Assembly (NCBI GenBank): GCA_964017125.1
Contig: OZ024909.1
Coordinates: 78,630,830 to 78,694,829, forward strand
Direction: 5' to 3'
DNA length: 64,000 nucleotides
Source of the DNA: Flabesymbios commensalis
Lineage: Eukaryota; Annelida; Polychaeta; Terebellida; Flabelligeridae
In this document: in pieces, positions 29,601 through 41,206 of the stretch
How the letters are laid out: the number at the start of each line of letters is the position of its first letter
How positions within the stretch are numbered: the stretch's first letter is position 1
Translations under genes and position numbers: made by a program
Notes under the pieces: model-generated
Databases searched by the model: none
The model's input: the letters and a program-made list of their open reading frames with translations, nothing else
Told to the model about the DNA's origin: nothing

Positions 29601-32600
29601 CAGTGGGAGGTTTAACAGAGAATGATAAACTGTGGACCTGACAGTGGGAGGTTTAACAGAGAATGATAGACTGTGAACCTGACAGTGGGAGGTTTAATGA
29701 TAGACTGTGGACCTGACAGTGGGAGGTTTAACAGAGAATGATAGACTGTGAACCTGACAGTGAGAGGTTTAATGATAGACTGTGGACCTGACAGTGGGAG
29801 GTTTAACAGAGAATGATAGACTGTGAACCTGACAGTGGGAGGTTTAATGATAGACTGTGGACCTGACAGTGGGAGGTTTAACAGAGAATGATAGACTGTG
29901 GACCTGACAGTGGGAGGTTTAACAGAGAATGATAGACTGTGAACCTGACAGTGAGAGGTTTAATCATAGACTGTGGACCTGACAGTGGGAGGTTTAACAG
30001 AGAATGATAAACTGTGGACCTGACAGTGGGAGGTTTAACAGAGAATGATAGAATGTGGACCTGACAGTGGGAGGTTTAACAGAGAATGATAGACTGTGGA
30101 CCTGACAGTGGGAGGTTTAACAGAGAATGATAGACTGTGGACCTGACAGTGGGAGGTTTAACAGAGAATGATAGACTGTGGACCTGACAGTGGGAGGTTT
30201 AACAGAGAATGATAGACTGTGGACCTGGCAGTGGGAGGTTTAACAGAGAATGATAGAATGTGGACCTGACAGTGAGAGGTTTAACACAGAATGATAGACT
30301 GTGAACCTGACAGTGGGAGGTTTAACAGAGAATGATAGACTGTGAACCTGACAGTGGGAGGTTTAATGATGGACTGCGGACCTGACATTGTGATGTTTAA
30401 CAGAGAATGATAGACTGTGGACCTGACAGTGGGAGGTTTAACAGAGAATGATAGACTGTGGACCTGGCAGTGGGAGGTTTAACAGAGAATGATAGACTGT
30501 GGACCTGACAGTGGGAGGTTTAACAGAGAATGATAGACTGTGGACCGGACAGTGGGAGGTTTAACAGAGAATGATAGACTGTAGACCTGACAGTGGGAGG
30601 CTTAACAGAGAATGATAGACTGTGGACCTGGCAGTGGGAGGTTTAACAGAGAATTATAGACTGTGGACCTGACAGTGGGAGGTTTAACAGAGAATGATAG
30701 ACTGTGGACCTGGCAGTGGGAGGTTTAACAGAGAATGATAGACTGTAGACCTGACAGTGGGAGGCTTAACAGAGAATGATAGACTGTGGACCTGGCAGTG
30801 GGAGGTTTAACAGAGAATTATAGACTGTGGACCTGACAGTGGGAGGTTTAACAGAGAATGATAGACTGTGGACCTGGCAGTGGGAGGTTTAACAGAGAAT
30901 GATAAACTGTGGACCTGGCAGTTGGAGGTTTAACAGAGAATGATAGACTGTGGACCTGATAGTGGGAGGTTTAATGATAGACTGTGGACCTGACAGTGGG
31001 AGGTTTAACAGAGAATGATAGACTGTGAACCTGACAGTGGGAGGTTTAACAGAGAATGATTGACTGTGAACCTGACAGTGGGAGGTTTAATGATAGACTG
31101 TGGACCTGACAGTGGGAGGTTTAACAGAGAATGATAAACTGTGGACCTGACAGTGGGAGGTTTAACAGAGAATGATAGACTGTGGACCTGACAGTGGGAG
31201 GTTTAACAGAGAATGATAGACTGTGGACCTGACAGTGGGAGGTTTAACAGAGAATGATAGACTGTGGACCTGACAGTGGGAGGTTTAACAGAGAATGATA
31301 GACTGTGGACCGGACAGTGGGAGGTTTAATGATAGACTGTGGACCTGACAGTGGGAGGTTTAACAGTGAATGATAGACTGTGAACCTGACAGTGAGAGGT
31401 TTAATGATAGACTGTGGACCTGACAGTGGGAGGTTTAACAGAGAATGATAAACTGTGGACCTGACAGTGGGAAGTTTAATGATAGACTGTGGACCTGACA
31501 GTGGGAGGTTTAACAGAGAATGATAGACTGTGGACCTGACAGTGGGAGGTTTAACAGAGAATGATAGACTGTGGACCTGACAGTGGGAGGTTTAACAGAG
31601 AATGATAGACTGTGGACCTGACAGTGGGAGGTTTAACAGAGAATGATAGACTGTGGACCTGACAGTGGGAGGCTTAACAGAGAATGATAGACTGTGAACC
31701 TGACAGTGGGAGGTTTAACAGAGAATGATAGACTGTGAACCTGACAGTGAGAGGTTCAATGATAGACTGTGGACCTGACAGTGGGAGGTTTAACAGAGAA
31801 TGATAAACTGTGGACCTGACAGTGGGAGGTTTAACAGAGAATGATAGACTGTGATCCTGACAGTGGGAGGTTTAATGATAGACTGTGGACCTGACAGTGG
31901 GAGGTTTAACAGAGAATGATAGACTGTGAACCTGACAGTGAGAGGTTTAATGATAGACTGTGGACCTGACAGTGGGAGGTTTAACAGAGAATGATAGACT
32001 GTGAACCTGACAGTGGGAGGTTTAATGATAGACTGTGGACCTGACAGTGGGAGGTTTAACAGAGAATGATAGACTGTGGACCTGACAGTGGGAGGTTTAA
32101 CAGAGAATGATAGACTGTGGACCTGACAGTGGGAGGTTTAACAGAGAATGATAGACTGTGGACCTGACAGTGGGAGGTTTAACAGAGAATGATAGACTGT
32201 GGACCTGACAGTGGGAGGTTTAACAGAGAATGATAGACTGTGGACCTGGCAGTGGGAGGTTTAACAGAGAATGATAGAATGTGGACCTGACAGTGAGAGG
32301 TTTAACACAGAATGATAGACTGTGAACCTGACAGTGGGAGGTTTAACAGAGAATGATAGACTGTGAACCTGACAGTGGGAGGTTTAATGATGGACTGCGG
32401 ACCTGACATTGTGATGTTTAACAGAGAATGATAGACTGTGGACCTGACAGTGGGAGGTTTAACAGAGAATGATAGACTGTGGACCTGGCAGTGGGAGGTT
32501 TAACAGAGAATGATAGACTGTGGACCTGACAGTGGGAGGTTTAACAGAGAATGATAGACTGTGGACCGGACAGTGGGAGGTTTAACAGAGAATGATAGAC

Positions 32601-33718
32601 TGTAGACCTGACAGTGGGAGGCTTAACAGAGAATGATAGACTGTGGACCTGGCAGTGGGAGGTTTAACAGAGAATTATAGACTGTGGACCTGACAGTGGG
32701 AGGTTTAACAGAGAATGATAGACTGTGGACCTGGCAGTGGGAGGTTTAACAGAGAATGATAGACTGTGGACCTGATAATGGGAGGTTTAACAGAGAATGA
32801 TAAACTGTGGACCTGGCAGTTGGAGGTTTAACAGAGAATGATAGACTGTTGACCTGATAGTGGGAGGTTTAATGATAGACTGTGGACCTGACAGTGGGAG
32901 GTTTAACAGAGAATGATAGACTGTGAACCTGACAGTGGGAGGTTTAACAGAGAATGATTGACTGTGAACCTGACAGTGGGAGGTTTAATGATAGACTGTG
33001 GACCTGACAGTGGGAGGTTTAACAGAGAATGATAAACTGTGGACCTGACAGTGGGAGGTTTAACAGAGAATGATAGACTGTGGACCTGACAGTGGGAGGT
33101 TTAACAGAGAATGATAGACTGTGAACCTGACAGTGGGAAGTTTAATGATGGACTGCGGACCTGACATTGTGATGTTTAACAGAGAATGATAGACTGTGGA
33201 CCTGACAGTGGGAGGTTTAACAGAGAATGATAGACTGTGGACCTGGCAGTGGGAGGTTTAACAGAGAATGATAGACTGTGGACCTGACAGTGGGAGGTTT
33301 AACAGAGAATGATAGACTGTGGACCGGACAGTGGGAGGTTTAACAGAGAATGATAGACTGTAGACCTGACAGTGGGAGGCTTAACAGAGAATGATAGACT
33401 GTGGACCTGGCAGTGGGAGGTTTAACAGAGAATTATAGACTGTGGACCTGACAGTGGGAGGTTTAACAGAGAATGATAGACTGTGGACCTGGCAGTGGGA
33501 GGTTTAACAGAGAATGATAGACTGTGGACCTGATAATGGGAGGTTTAACAGAGAATGATAAACTGTGGACCTGGCAGTGGGAGGTTTAACAGAGAATGAT
33601 AAACTGTGGACCTGACAGTGGGAGGTTTAATGATAGACTGTGGACCTGACAGTGGGAGGTTTAACAGAGAATGATAGACTGTGAACCTGACAGTGGGAGG
33701 TTTAATGATGGACTGCGG
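26612..33718. repeat. 7.1-kb array of a 41-bp minisatellite with higher-order repeats
   Basis: About 170-180 units contain GAATGATAGACTGTGGACC, TGACAGTGGGAGG and TTTAACAGA. A 34-bp variant lacks CAGAGAA. Rare variants mark larger repeats: GATGGACTGCGG with CATTGTGATG at about 30370, 32391 and 33149, and GGACCGGACAG followed by a short unit at about 29129 and 31307. This implies duplicated blocks of about 2.0-2.2 kb and 0.76 kb. No long reading frame crosses it. One diverged single unit lies at 47771-47815. Confidence 0.95.
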
Positions 33719-33920
33719 GCGCTTCAAATTTTAAATGTACGTATATTACTCACTACATGTGCATATACAACTGTACAATGCTCTAAACTGTTAAAAAACA
33801 TGGAGCATTCAAAATTTGTCCTCATACTGGGCATAATAAATAACCCAATTCGAACGTGTTATGTCTGAGTCACGTGTAACAGGCGTTCCGAATTCGCCAT
33901 AAAGTCTGTAATTATAACGT

Positions 33921-34036
33921 TATACCCAGCAACACAAAAAGTTTACACAGCTGTTGGTTGACTGCTTGGCCAGCATCGTGGAGGGTGGGCCAACATTAGA
34001 CCAACAGCGGTTCAATGTCTATTGTTTTCTGGGATA
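33921..34036. mobile_element. Small MITE with TATACCCAGCAACA ends
   Basis: The left end TATACCCAGCAACACAAAA and the right end TTGTTTTCTGGGATATA are near complements. The core holds GGGCCAACATTAGACCAACA. It lies about 140 bp upstream of the conserved promoter of PA gene copy 1. Confidence 0.6.
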
Positions 34037-34174
34037 TAGGTCATGACGCAGAATAGGCAATTCATATCCACGCAGGTGGAAGTCAAATATATCAAAATCG
34101 TGACTCTCTAATTCTACCAGCGGAAAAATTAATCAATGATTGCCCTGTTGTGGGTTGAGTACAGCACCATACTA

Positions 34175-34472
34175 CACACGTCAGCTCATTCTATAGTTCA
34201 CATTCGCTGATTTAAATTCGCCCACACAAACACGGGGTGTCGTTCTGTGATTTGACAGAAATGCAAAACCACTCCCTCCCATTTTGCGTCTGCTGTTGTT
34301 ATTTAAAGCCAGTTCGGTGATCACGACTCTCACTCTGAGCCTGGTGGGCAAGGATCTCACTCAAAATCAAACTGCTGACAGCTGCTCTCTTTTTTTTAAT
34401 TCAGCTCAGTGTTAACATCTGCTGTTCACATTTCACGTTATTGTTTGGCATCAAAAAGTCTTCGTTTTCACA
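34175..34472 (+). promoter_or_regulatory. Conserved promoter and 5' UTR of PA gene copy 1
   Basis: This is one of three homologous 5' regions (also 49933-50216 and 59428-59728). Shared blocks are CACACGTCAGCTCATTC, CGCCCACACAAACA, TCTGTGATTTGACAGA, TATTTAAAGCC (TATA-like, 34300-34308) and ACTCTCAC. The A of the initiator-like CTCACTC at 34332 is 32 bp from the start of the TATA-like box, the same spacing in all three. The predicted 5' UTR is about 140 nt with no intron seen. Confidence 0.7.
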
Positions 34473-35034
34473 ATGTCAAGACTGTCATTCAGTAACATAT
34501 TGTGGCTAGTTGCGCATAACATTATAATAGTAGAAAGCCAGCAAGGAATGCCGGGAATGGGAGGAGTTATGCCTGGAATGGGAGGTGGTATGACGGGAAT
34601 GGGAGGTGGTATGCCTGGAATGGGAGGAGGTATGCCTGGAATGGGAGGGGGTATGCCGGGAATGGGAGGAGGTGGAAAACAGCCTACAGCAGCCCAAATA
34701 CAACAAATGAAAGAGCAGCAAGAAAAGATGAAGCAAGGTTCTGCTCGCATCCTTCTGTCAACATTTTCACAAGATGGAATAATGGAAGAGCAAGTTATGT
34801 TTGCTACTGGTCACGTTGCTTCCCCCCAATGGGGCTGGTTAACTGAAATACCGTCAGATGGTAAAGGACATGGATGTAGCCCGCTGACTACGAAGCATAA
34901 AGAAGGTCAACTGATAGCTTTGATTAAACGAGGAGGGTGCTCGTTCGCTGACAAAGCTACGAATGGTGGAACAAAGATGTCTATCATATATGATAACAAA
35001 GACGGCAAGCAGCTAGTTTTAATGTCGGGATTTG
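34473..35034 (+). CDS. PA gene copy 1, exon 1
   Basis: It codes the signal peptide, the six-heptad repeat (34548-34673) and most of the PA domain, ending SGF-G at a GTAAGT donor. ATG at 34473 is preferred because the same start begins all three paralogs and lies in CACAATG. Conserved cysteines are at residues 135 and 156. Confidence 0.85.
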
Positions 35035-37387
35035 GTAAGTAGAAATGTATACTATATGTCTGTCTATATGTGTGTCTGTATAGCTGTCTGTTTCAAAAAA
35101 ATATTGGAATCTGGCATTAATCAGACCTGGGTTCAATTCCGGAATTGATCTGGAATTAAGCCTAATTCCAAATCTAATTCCAGGAATTGGAATGGGAATG
35201 GGGAATAACTTTCAAGGAATTGGAATTGAATTGGAATTATTAAAAAGTAGGTGGAATTAAAAAAGGAATTTAACTTTTTATTTTTTTCAAAAAATCTCAA
35301 CACAAATGCAAGAACGTCACATTGTAGTGGAGAGGGGGTTAGTTATTGTGAAGGTTGCACAGGCATGTCACAGAGGGGTGTGGAGTGTTAAAAACACCAG
35401 ACCGGTCGCTGTTATCTGAAAGCGACAACGCACTCCCCTTAAAATTGATACATTCACGCGGTGTTGTTTTAGTGTTGTCAGCGTCTGCAACATTGGCCCA
35501 GTATTGAGCCAGCATTGGTGAATGTTTCATGCTCACCAGGGGTGGTATGCTCATATCAATTCAATTCAATTCATATAGAGCACACTTTAAGTCCCAAAGT
35601 CAACTATTTCCATAAATGTACGCGTAGATATCATTTTTTTGCGGGTATTGAACAGCTTCACTATTTGAAATTCGAAAAAAATCATATCCTTATATAAATG
35701 TATTGTTTACGTGTAAGGTGAATCGTTTAATTTATAATTTCAGTTATTGACACGGGAGCTGTTGAATACTTTAGTAATAATATACACAGTACATAACCCA
35801 TATTAATTAGCAGTCAAATATCGAGGCGAAATTGTTTTCATAATACTAATAAATTCTATAGGTTTTTATTATTGTATTACGATATATACCCAATACACCA
35901 AGCGTTTTGATATGTTTTATCAATTCAATTTGGCAAAATAATAAAACAAAATCTTTGTTTTTCGGCAAGCATAAGGTGGGTGTATAAAGGGTGGCAATTT
36001 AGGACCTGGAAATACAACTATTTCACTCTTTTTCGGTGCTTTAAAATTGTTTTTTTGACTTTTTCGTATTTTTAGTTAGGATCAGTAGGCTATATAGCTT
36101 CATATGAATTATTTTTTTTAAATTGACAACATTGAAAATGTCTCATCCCAAGGGGTCCCTTTAAGCTACCGTTCTGAAACAGCCATCGGACTTTTTGAAA
36201 AACACAAACTAAGTTTAGTCACCCGAATTGGTACTTATTAAATCTTAAAAACTCGGTCTCTTGTCCAAGGACTATTTATTAAGTATACAGGAACCATTAA
36301 GCTTACCATATTACTTACTGAGTAATAATGTACAATTTATCCCAGAAATACAAACTCGAAACTATGACAGTAATATTGTATTATTTAATACAATATATAT
36401 TACGTTTATACATAGTTATGCACGCTTAACGGTTTAAAGAATTATGAATAATGGTAAGCGCTCTGCTCCTCATTTGAAATGACATTTTCATAACTATCGA
36501 AGGTCACTTTGATTAAAACACAAATTAGTATGGGTTTAGTGTTATATGTAATTTTCCTTTAATAGGGAGAGCTTAGGTTGAAATATATATAAATTACACG
36601 TAGTTATATATATTGAGCGCCCCTATTTTTTTCCAAAATTGTTGTTACGGCGCTCGTAGGGACCGATATATTACTTAATTAGTTCGCAGCGCTTTTTCAA
36701 TGGTAATTTTCTATACATTTATTTTTTGTAGAAAAAAGGAAAGACATCACAGCTGCCTTTGCTAACATGTCAACGGGGAATAAAATTAGTCAGAAACTTA
36801 AAGAGAGTAAATGTCTGCTGGCTCAAATCAGACCTGATACTGACAAAACTCCCTGGAAAAAAGTCAGTGAACTGTCGCCTTGTCCATTTTGGGAAACTGA
36901 ACCTTCAACACCACAAACAACGTCTATCTTCTCCACGGAAGGATCTGCTACGACTCGAAATGTTACTGGTGGCAAACCGATGGATAATAAACATATAAAG
37001 AAAGGAGGTCCAGACGAAACAAATAAAGAAAGTAAACCATCTCACCGTGATGGAACCAGCAGCATGAACAAGACAAATAAAATAAATAAAGAAAGTATCC
37101 CATCTCAGCATGATGAAACCAGCAGCATGAACAAGACAAATAAAAGAGTAGCACATCAAAAACTAGATAAACCAGGGGTAACCGAGAAAGAACACGTAAC
37201 AGAGCCAAATATAAGATCAACTACAATCAAAGGGGAGAATAAGGCATTAGCTGAAAAACTAGTCAACACAACTGATCCATCTGAAGTAAAACATAGTGGT
37301 GAAATGGAGAATGTGATCGGTGGAACTTCAGGAATTATTCTGGCGAATAGTGTAATGCTGTTCATGACCATGCATTTTATTAACTAG
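34473..37387 (+). CDS. Secreted/anchored PA-domain protein with MPGMGGG repeats, copy 1, join(34473..35034,36732..37387)
   Basis: The predicted 405-aa protein has hydrophobic residues 4-20 (probable signal peptide), six heptads of MPGMGGG type (26-67) and a Gln/Lys linker. A protease-associated domain (about 90-225) follows, with GCSPL, QLIALIKRGGCSFADKA and MSIIYDN. Next come a Thr/Ser/Lys-rich stalk with two near-identical TSSMNKTNK blocks (each with an N-K-T glycosylation site) and a C-terminal hydrophobic end SGIILANSVMLFM. The PA core resembles the lumenal domain of RNF13/RNF167-type proteins (IALI-RG-CSF-K), but no RING or peptidase domain follows. The phase-1 intron (GTAAGT ... TTTGTAG, 1697 bp) splits the PA domain. 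The short tail fits a GPI signal or a weak membrane anchor. PA domains bind peptides or act as lids; the ligand is unknown. The gene looks intact. Confidence 0.82.
35035..36731 (+). other. Intron of PA gene copy 1
   Basis: It contains a GGAATTGGAATT-rich low-complexity patch (about 35110-35250), a fragment of the CCAACATTGG-type MITE (about 35440-35540), and a retroposon 3' tail in reverse (TCAATTCAATTC, then CATATAGAGC, at about 35556). The rest is AT-rich without recognisable content. Confidence 0.6.
36732..37387 (+). CDS. PA gene copy 1, exon 2
   Basis: After acceptor ATTTTTTGTAG the frame continues KRKDITAAFANMSTGNKIS, the end of the PA fold, then Cys 215 and Cys 238. A long hydrophilic stalk and the C-terminal hydrophobic segment end in TAG. 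The stalk is much longer than in copy 2, partly through an internal duplication of about 20 residues. Confidence 0.83.
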
Positions 37388-39139
37388 CTACTGTTGCCAT
37401 AGGTTATGTATGTGAAATTTTCATGTACAGTCATAGAATACCTTGCTGTTTATATGAAACTATGTGATAACTCCCAGAATGAAATCTTTTGAAATGAAGA
37501 TATACGTCGATGACTATCTATGGTGATGGAGGGGGGGGGGATGGTAAATTTAATGATTATATTTCACCACGTCTGACACCACATATTCAGCTATGTAACA
37601 TAAATATTTCACTTGTATACATTTAAATTATCTATGTGCATCGAGAGGGAGTGTGGGTATGGGGTGTGACATTTGGTGCTCTGTAAGACAACAACATTAT
37701 TGGTCTCAGCTCACAAAATATATCGTTTGAGAAGCAGTTTATGACAGTTAGAATGAGTTGATCGTGTAATGACAGAAATCTTGTATTGACTCGGAAATAT
37801 TTTTAAACAAACTGCTAATATGTCGATTTGTTAATGGTGATATTAGCCTACAAGTGTATATTTTCTATTGTATGCATGCGATCTGGTTGTATTTATATAA
37901 TATGGAGCTAAGCTGCAAGGAAAACATCATACTGATTTTACATTTAAAACATACTGAAAGTTTCTAGGTAAAGATACTTAATATTACCCTGATGACATCG
38001 CAGGGCTCTGACACAGATACCTCCTCCTTTTTTAAATGTAATAGTTCAAAAAGATCATAGGCACTCGAAATATTCGTTCCAATTTCATGGTATCCGAGTT
38101 TTTCGGAAGGCAGTGCGAGTGACGCATATCCATATTAAATGGCGGTCAGTGTTACCGGGCCTACGGCGAAGTTAGGAAGCCTGGTCATGCCAGGCAAATT
38201 ATTTCAGGCTAATTTTTGGATTATGTTTATTGCATGATAGCACTGTTGATACATGATGTAAATTATTTATTAGAGCGCTAGTAACAGTTTGTAGTAAATA
38301 AAGATCTTGGATAAAACATGGATATTTTTGCGTTATGCATATAGTGCTGCTAAATGGAAAGAAAAAAAACACGTTTTTGGGTGTGACTGGGGAAAGTAGG
38401 CCAGCATTTCTAGCAACAAAACAAGAAAAAACAAATTCCTATAGGGGCCTATATACTTATGAATTTATATAAAATATGTCTTCTGATGACTGCATTCTAT
38501 CGTTTTGTGATGGGTGAGTGTGTTTTCTTTTTTAATTTGTCAAATTCGGTCGACGGCTATAAATGTGAAATGTTAATTGATACAGTTTGATCACAAGCTG
38601 ATGTAAAGGATTTCGTGTTTCTCTGACAACAACATGCTCATAATTATTATATTTTGTATTATTCCACGGCAGCGACAATTCATTCATATTGAAAGTCTCT
38701 CGTTCTGTACTTTTTGTATTAAAGATGCTACTATGTGGAAAACAAATAAATCAATGAGTCTGAGTCTTGCCCAACAGTAAATCGATATTGGGTCGACGTC
38801 TCGTGGTTGCTTTATACTTTTGTAAGCTTAGACTTGATATCCTGTGTTTGTTGTGCTAGGCCATAATCTACTGTAAGAGACACCTGGTGAATGTATCGGA
38901 AACACTGTGTTTTGATAATAATTTAAATGCTGACATTTTTGTTGTTAAGACTTCACATTTTAAATAAAACGATTTAGCATTTCCAAAGTGTGATAATTCT
39001 AGTAAAACAGTGCAACACAATGTTATGTGATATAATTATATGAATATTTTTTAATAAATGTCTATAGCCTAATTAACAGTTTCTGTTATATTTTTGGACC
39101 ACACATAACACTGAGGAGTTGGCATTAACTACTTGAAAA
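37388..39139. other. 3' flank of PA gene copy 1
   Basis: The first ~600 bp match the flanks of the exon fragment (41575-42060) and copy 3 (63542-64000): AATAACTCCCAGAA/ATAACTCCCAGAA, CGTCGATGACTA and TTTGAGAAGCAG. Candidate poly(A) signals AATAAA occur at 38297-38302 and near 38745. AAGAGACACCTGGTRAATG at about 38875 recurs at 44780 and 57387. No further gene is seen. Confidence 0.6.
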
Positions 39140-39537
39140 TAAATTAAAATAGTCATAGGCGTAGAACCATAACACATGTATTTAAATGCAGCAGAAAGAG
39201 ATTCTTAGACATTTATGATGATATCAAATTGAAAAAACCCCTTTGGTCCCCATGGTTTAAACCTTTCAAACCTGAATTTACCATTGTCATCTTCATCCAC
39301 TACAAGCCACGAATTGCTGTCACAATTCTCGACTTGTAGTGAATGGAGATGACTTAAAGTGGGTGAAAAATTAAAGAAAATTGCCATGTATTGGTGAAAG
39401 AGTTTCATAGAAATTGTCCTTCTAATACAGTCAGTTTTGGGAAAACAAGTCTCTTTTCAGGGCTGTAAAATGATGCTTTAATGCATCGTGAGGGCTTAAA
39501 GGGTTAAACAAAATTAATTCAGCGTCGTAAGGGTTAA
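39140..39537. mobile_element. MITE family 1 copy interrupted by a MITE family 2 copy
   Basis: Family 1 sequence (AAATGCAGCAGAAAGAG ... CCCCATGG) stops at TTAA 39257-39260 and resumes after TTAA 39504-39507 with TTCAGCGTCGTAAGGGTTAA. Between them lies a complete family 2 element, ACCTTTCAAACC ... GGGCTTAAAGGG, with its stem CATCCACTACAAG / CTTGTAGTGAATG. The left end of the family 1 copy is lost. Confidence 0.85.
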
Positions 39538-39663
39538 ATCAGTGAATAAAATTACTTAATAAAACACCTAAAGATTCAATATTTTTAAATTTCAGAAATT
39601 AATATTCTTTGTAAGAAATGTCTAGTTGTGTTTGATGGTCACGTCGGTTTTCTCGTCTATTAA

Positions 39664-40028
39664 AGGGACTGGCCCACGCTAAAATCATAAAAAAATCGGT
39701 GATTTTATTTCGGGTTCTTAATATGACCATATGATGTAAACATGTACATAGACTAAAACTGCAAATTTTTATAATTTTTGTGTTGCGCATTCACCAGTTA
39801 GGCTAGATATAGAGACGAAATTCCTGATTTGTAATTATTGACAACCATGTCAAAAATAGGAAATGCGGGAATTTCGTCTCTATATCTAGTCTAACTGATG
39901 AATGCGCAGCACAAAAATTAAAAAAAATTGCAGTTCTAGTCTATGTACATGTTTACATCATATGGTCATATTAAGAACCCGAAATAAAATCACCGATTTT
40001 TTTATGATTTTAGCCTGGGCCAGTCCCT
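39664..40028. mobile_element. 365-bp near-perfect foldback MITE flanked by TTAA
   Basis: The ends are AGGGACTGGCCCACGCTAAA and its complement TTTTAGCCTGGGCCAGTCCC (plus T), each next to TTAA. The two arms of about 160 bp stay almost complementary throughout (for example CATATGATGTAAACATGTAC / GTACATGTTTACATCATATG). The centre lies near 39845. The low divergence between arms suggests a recent insertion. Confidence 0.88.
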
Positions 40029-40434
40029 TTAACTTCTAATGTCCCCCCTCTAAATTAGCAAAAGGATCTCACAGAAAGAATCAGCATATAGCAACACAAG
40101 CAATTATTTTGTTGTGACAAATTATGAAATGATGCATTTGTGAGAATTGTTATTAACAGAAAAGACGACAAATTATAATATTTCACATCGGAAATTGAAA
40201 TAATGATTTGCATACTCTACGCAAATAGCACGTAAGACATGTTATATTTAATGAGTATCATTTCATATAAATCTGCCAGTGATGACAGTAGATCACATTG
40301 GACAAACAAAAATGTTTTATAAAGTAGCCTACACACAGTGTTTAGCGTGAGACCTGTTTTGCTGCGCTGGATCAGGGCATATAGGTTAAGACAAATCGTC
40401 GCCTGTATAGTTATATTCTAGTTCCTATGGTGGT

Positions 40435-40600
40435 TTTGTTTCCTCCACAGTATGGCTCTGGCAGGCCGCGTGTCCCGGGATCCGAGATAAGGTGGGGCAG
40501 CCTCACATTGAGTCACGCCTGTATCCCCGCCAGCTGGAGGAGGACACATATTGAAAAGTTGGCGAGGGCGCCCTTGTTTTGTCTTGAGGATCATAATCCT
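40435..40600 (+). other. GC-rich patch with a good splice-acceptor look, unidentified
   Basis: GTTTCCTCCACAG is followed by GC-rich sequence unlike its AT-rich surroundings. The frame from 40427 stays open to 40687 (YGSGRPRVPGSEIRWGS), and another frame reads GIRDKVGQPHIESRL before a stop. I recognise no family and see no partner exon. It may be a relic of a mobile element or pseudogene. Confidence 0.25.
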
Positions 40601-41206
40601 TCAAATCACTCAACTTTTCTCAATTCTGCGCATTCTCATGGCCCATTGGAAGTTGTCCTAATCAATACAAATGTCTCTCACAAATAATTTCCTATCACAT
40701 AGTCGAGAAAATAAGTCATTTTTTTGTGTAGAAGAGGTTCAAAGCGTTATTCTTAATGTAAAAACATGTGATGTATCCAAAAATGCATTTGTTACAAAAT
40801 TCTATTCAGCAGTTTTTTCACAAATTCAGTTAAAAGTGGGGTACCATCCGACAATTGCGTAATTTTTAATGTGAACGATGTACTATTTTCTGTGATAATT
40901 GTAAGAATTTGGACACTATTTTCTTCAATTAAGCACACAAATTATTCTAGTTGATAGCTGCATCACAGGCGGTCTATGGAATTTGAAAAGGAGGGTTCAA
41001 GTAGAACAGAAGGGGGTCCAGAGACTTGCATGAAAAAGACGGGATCAAACATTAAATTGATAAAAAAAAATTGGGTATGCCAGACATTGTAGTGTAATTA
41101 GAAAATATTTTGGGCATTGCATTGTGGTTGAAAAATCAAGATGTCCGCCATTTTCCAATAGGTTTAACATTAACTGGATATATCTTTTAGACTCTATAGG
41201 AGCAGG

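Noticed and set aside
26612-33718. Possible CRISPR-like array (regular 41-bp repeats)
   Set aside because: The whole unit repeats, there are no unique spacers, and the context is animal nuclear DNA.
36905-37371. Minus-strand frames opposite PA gene copy 1 exon 2
   Set aside because: They overlap a well-supported exon and have no recognisable content.
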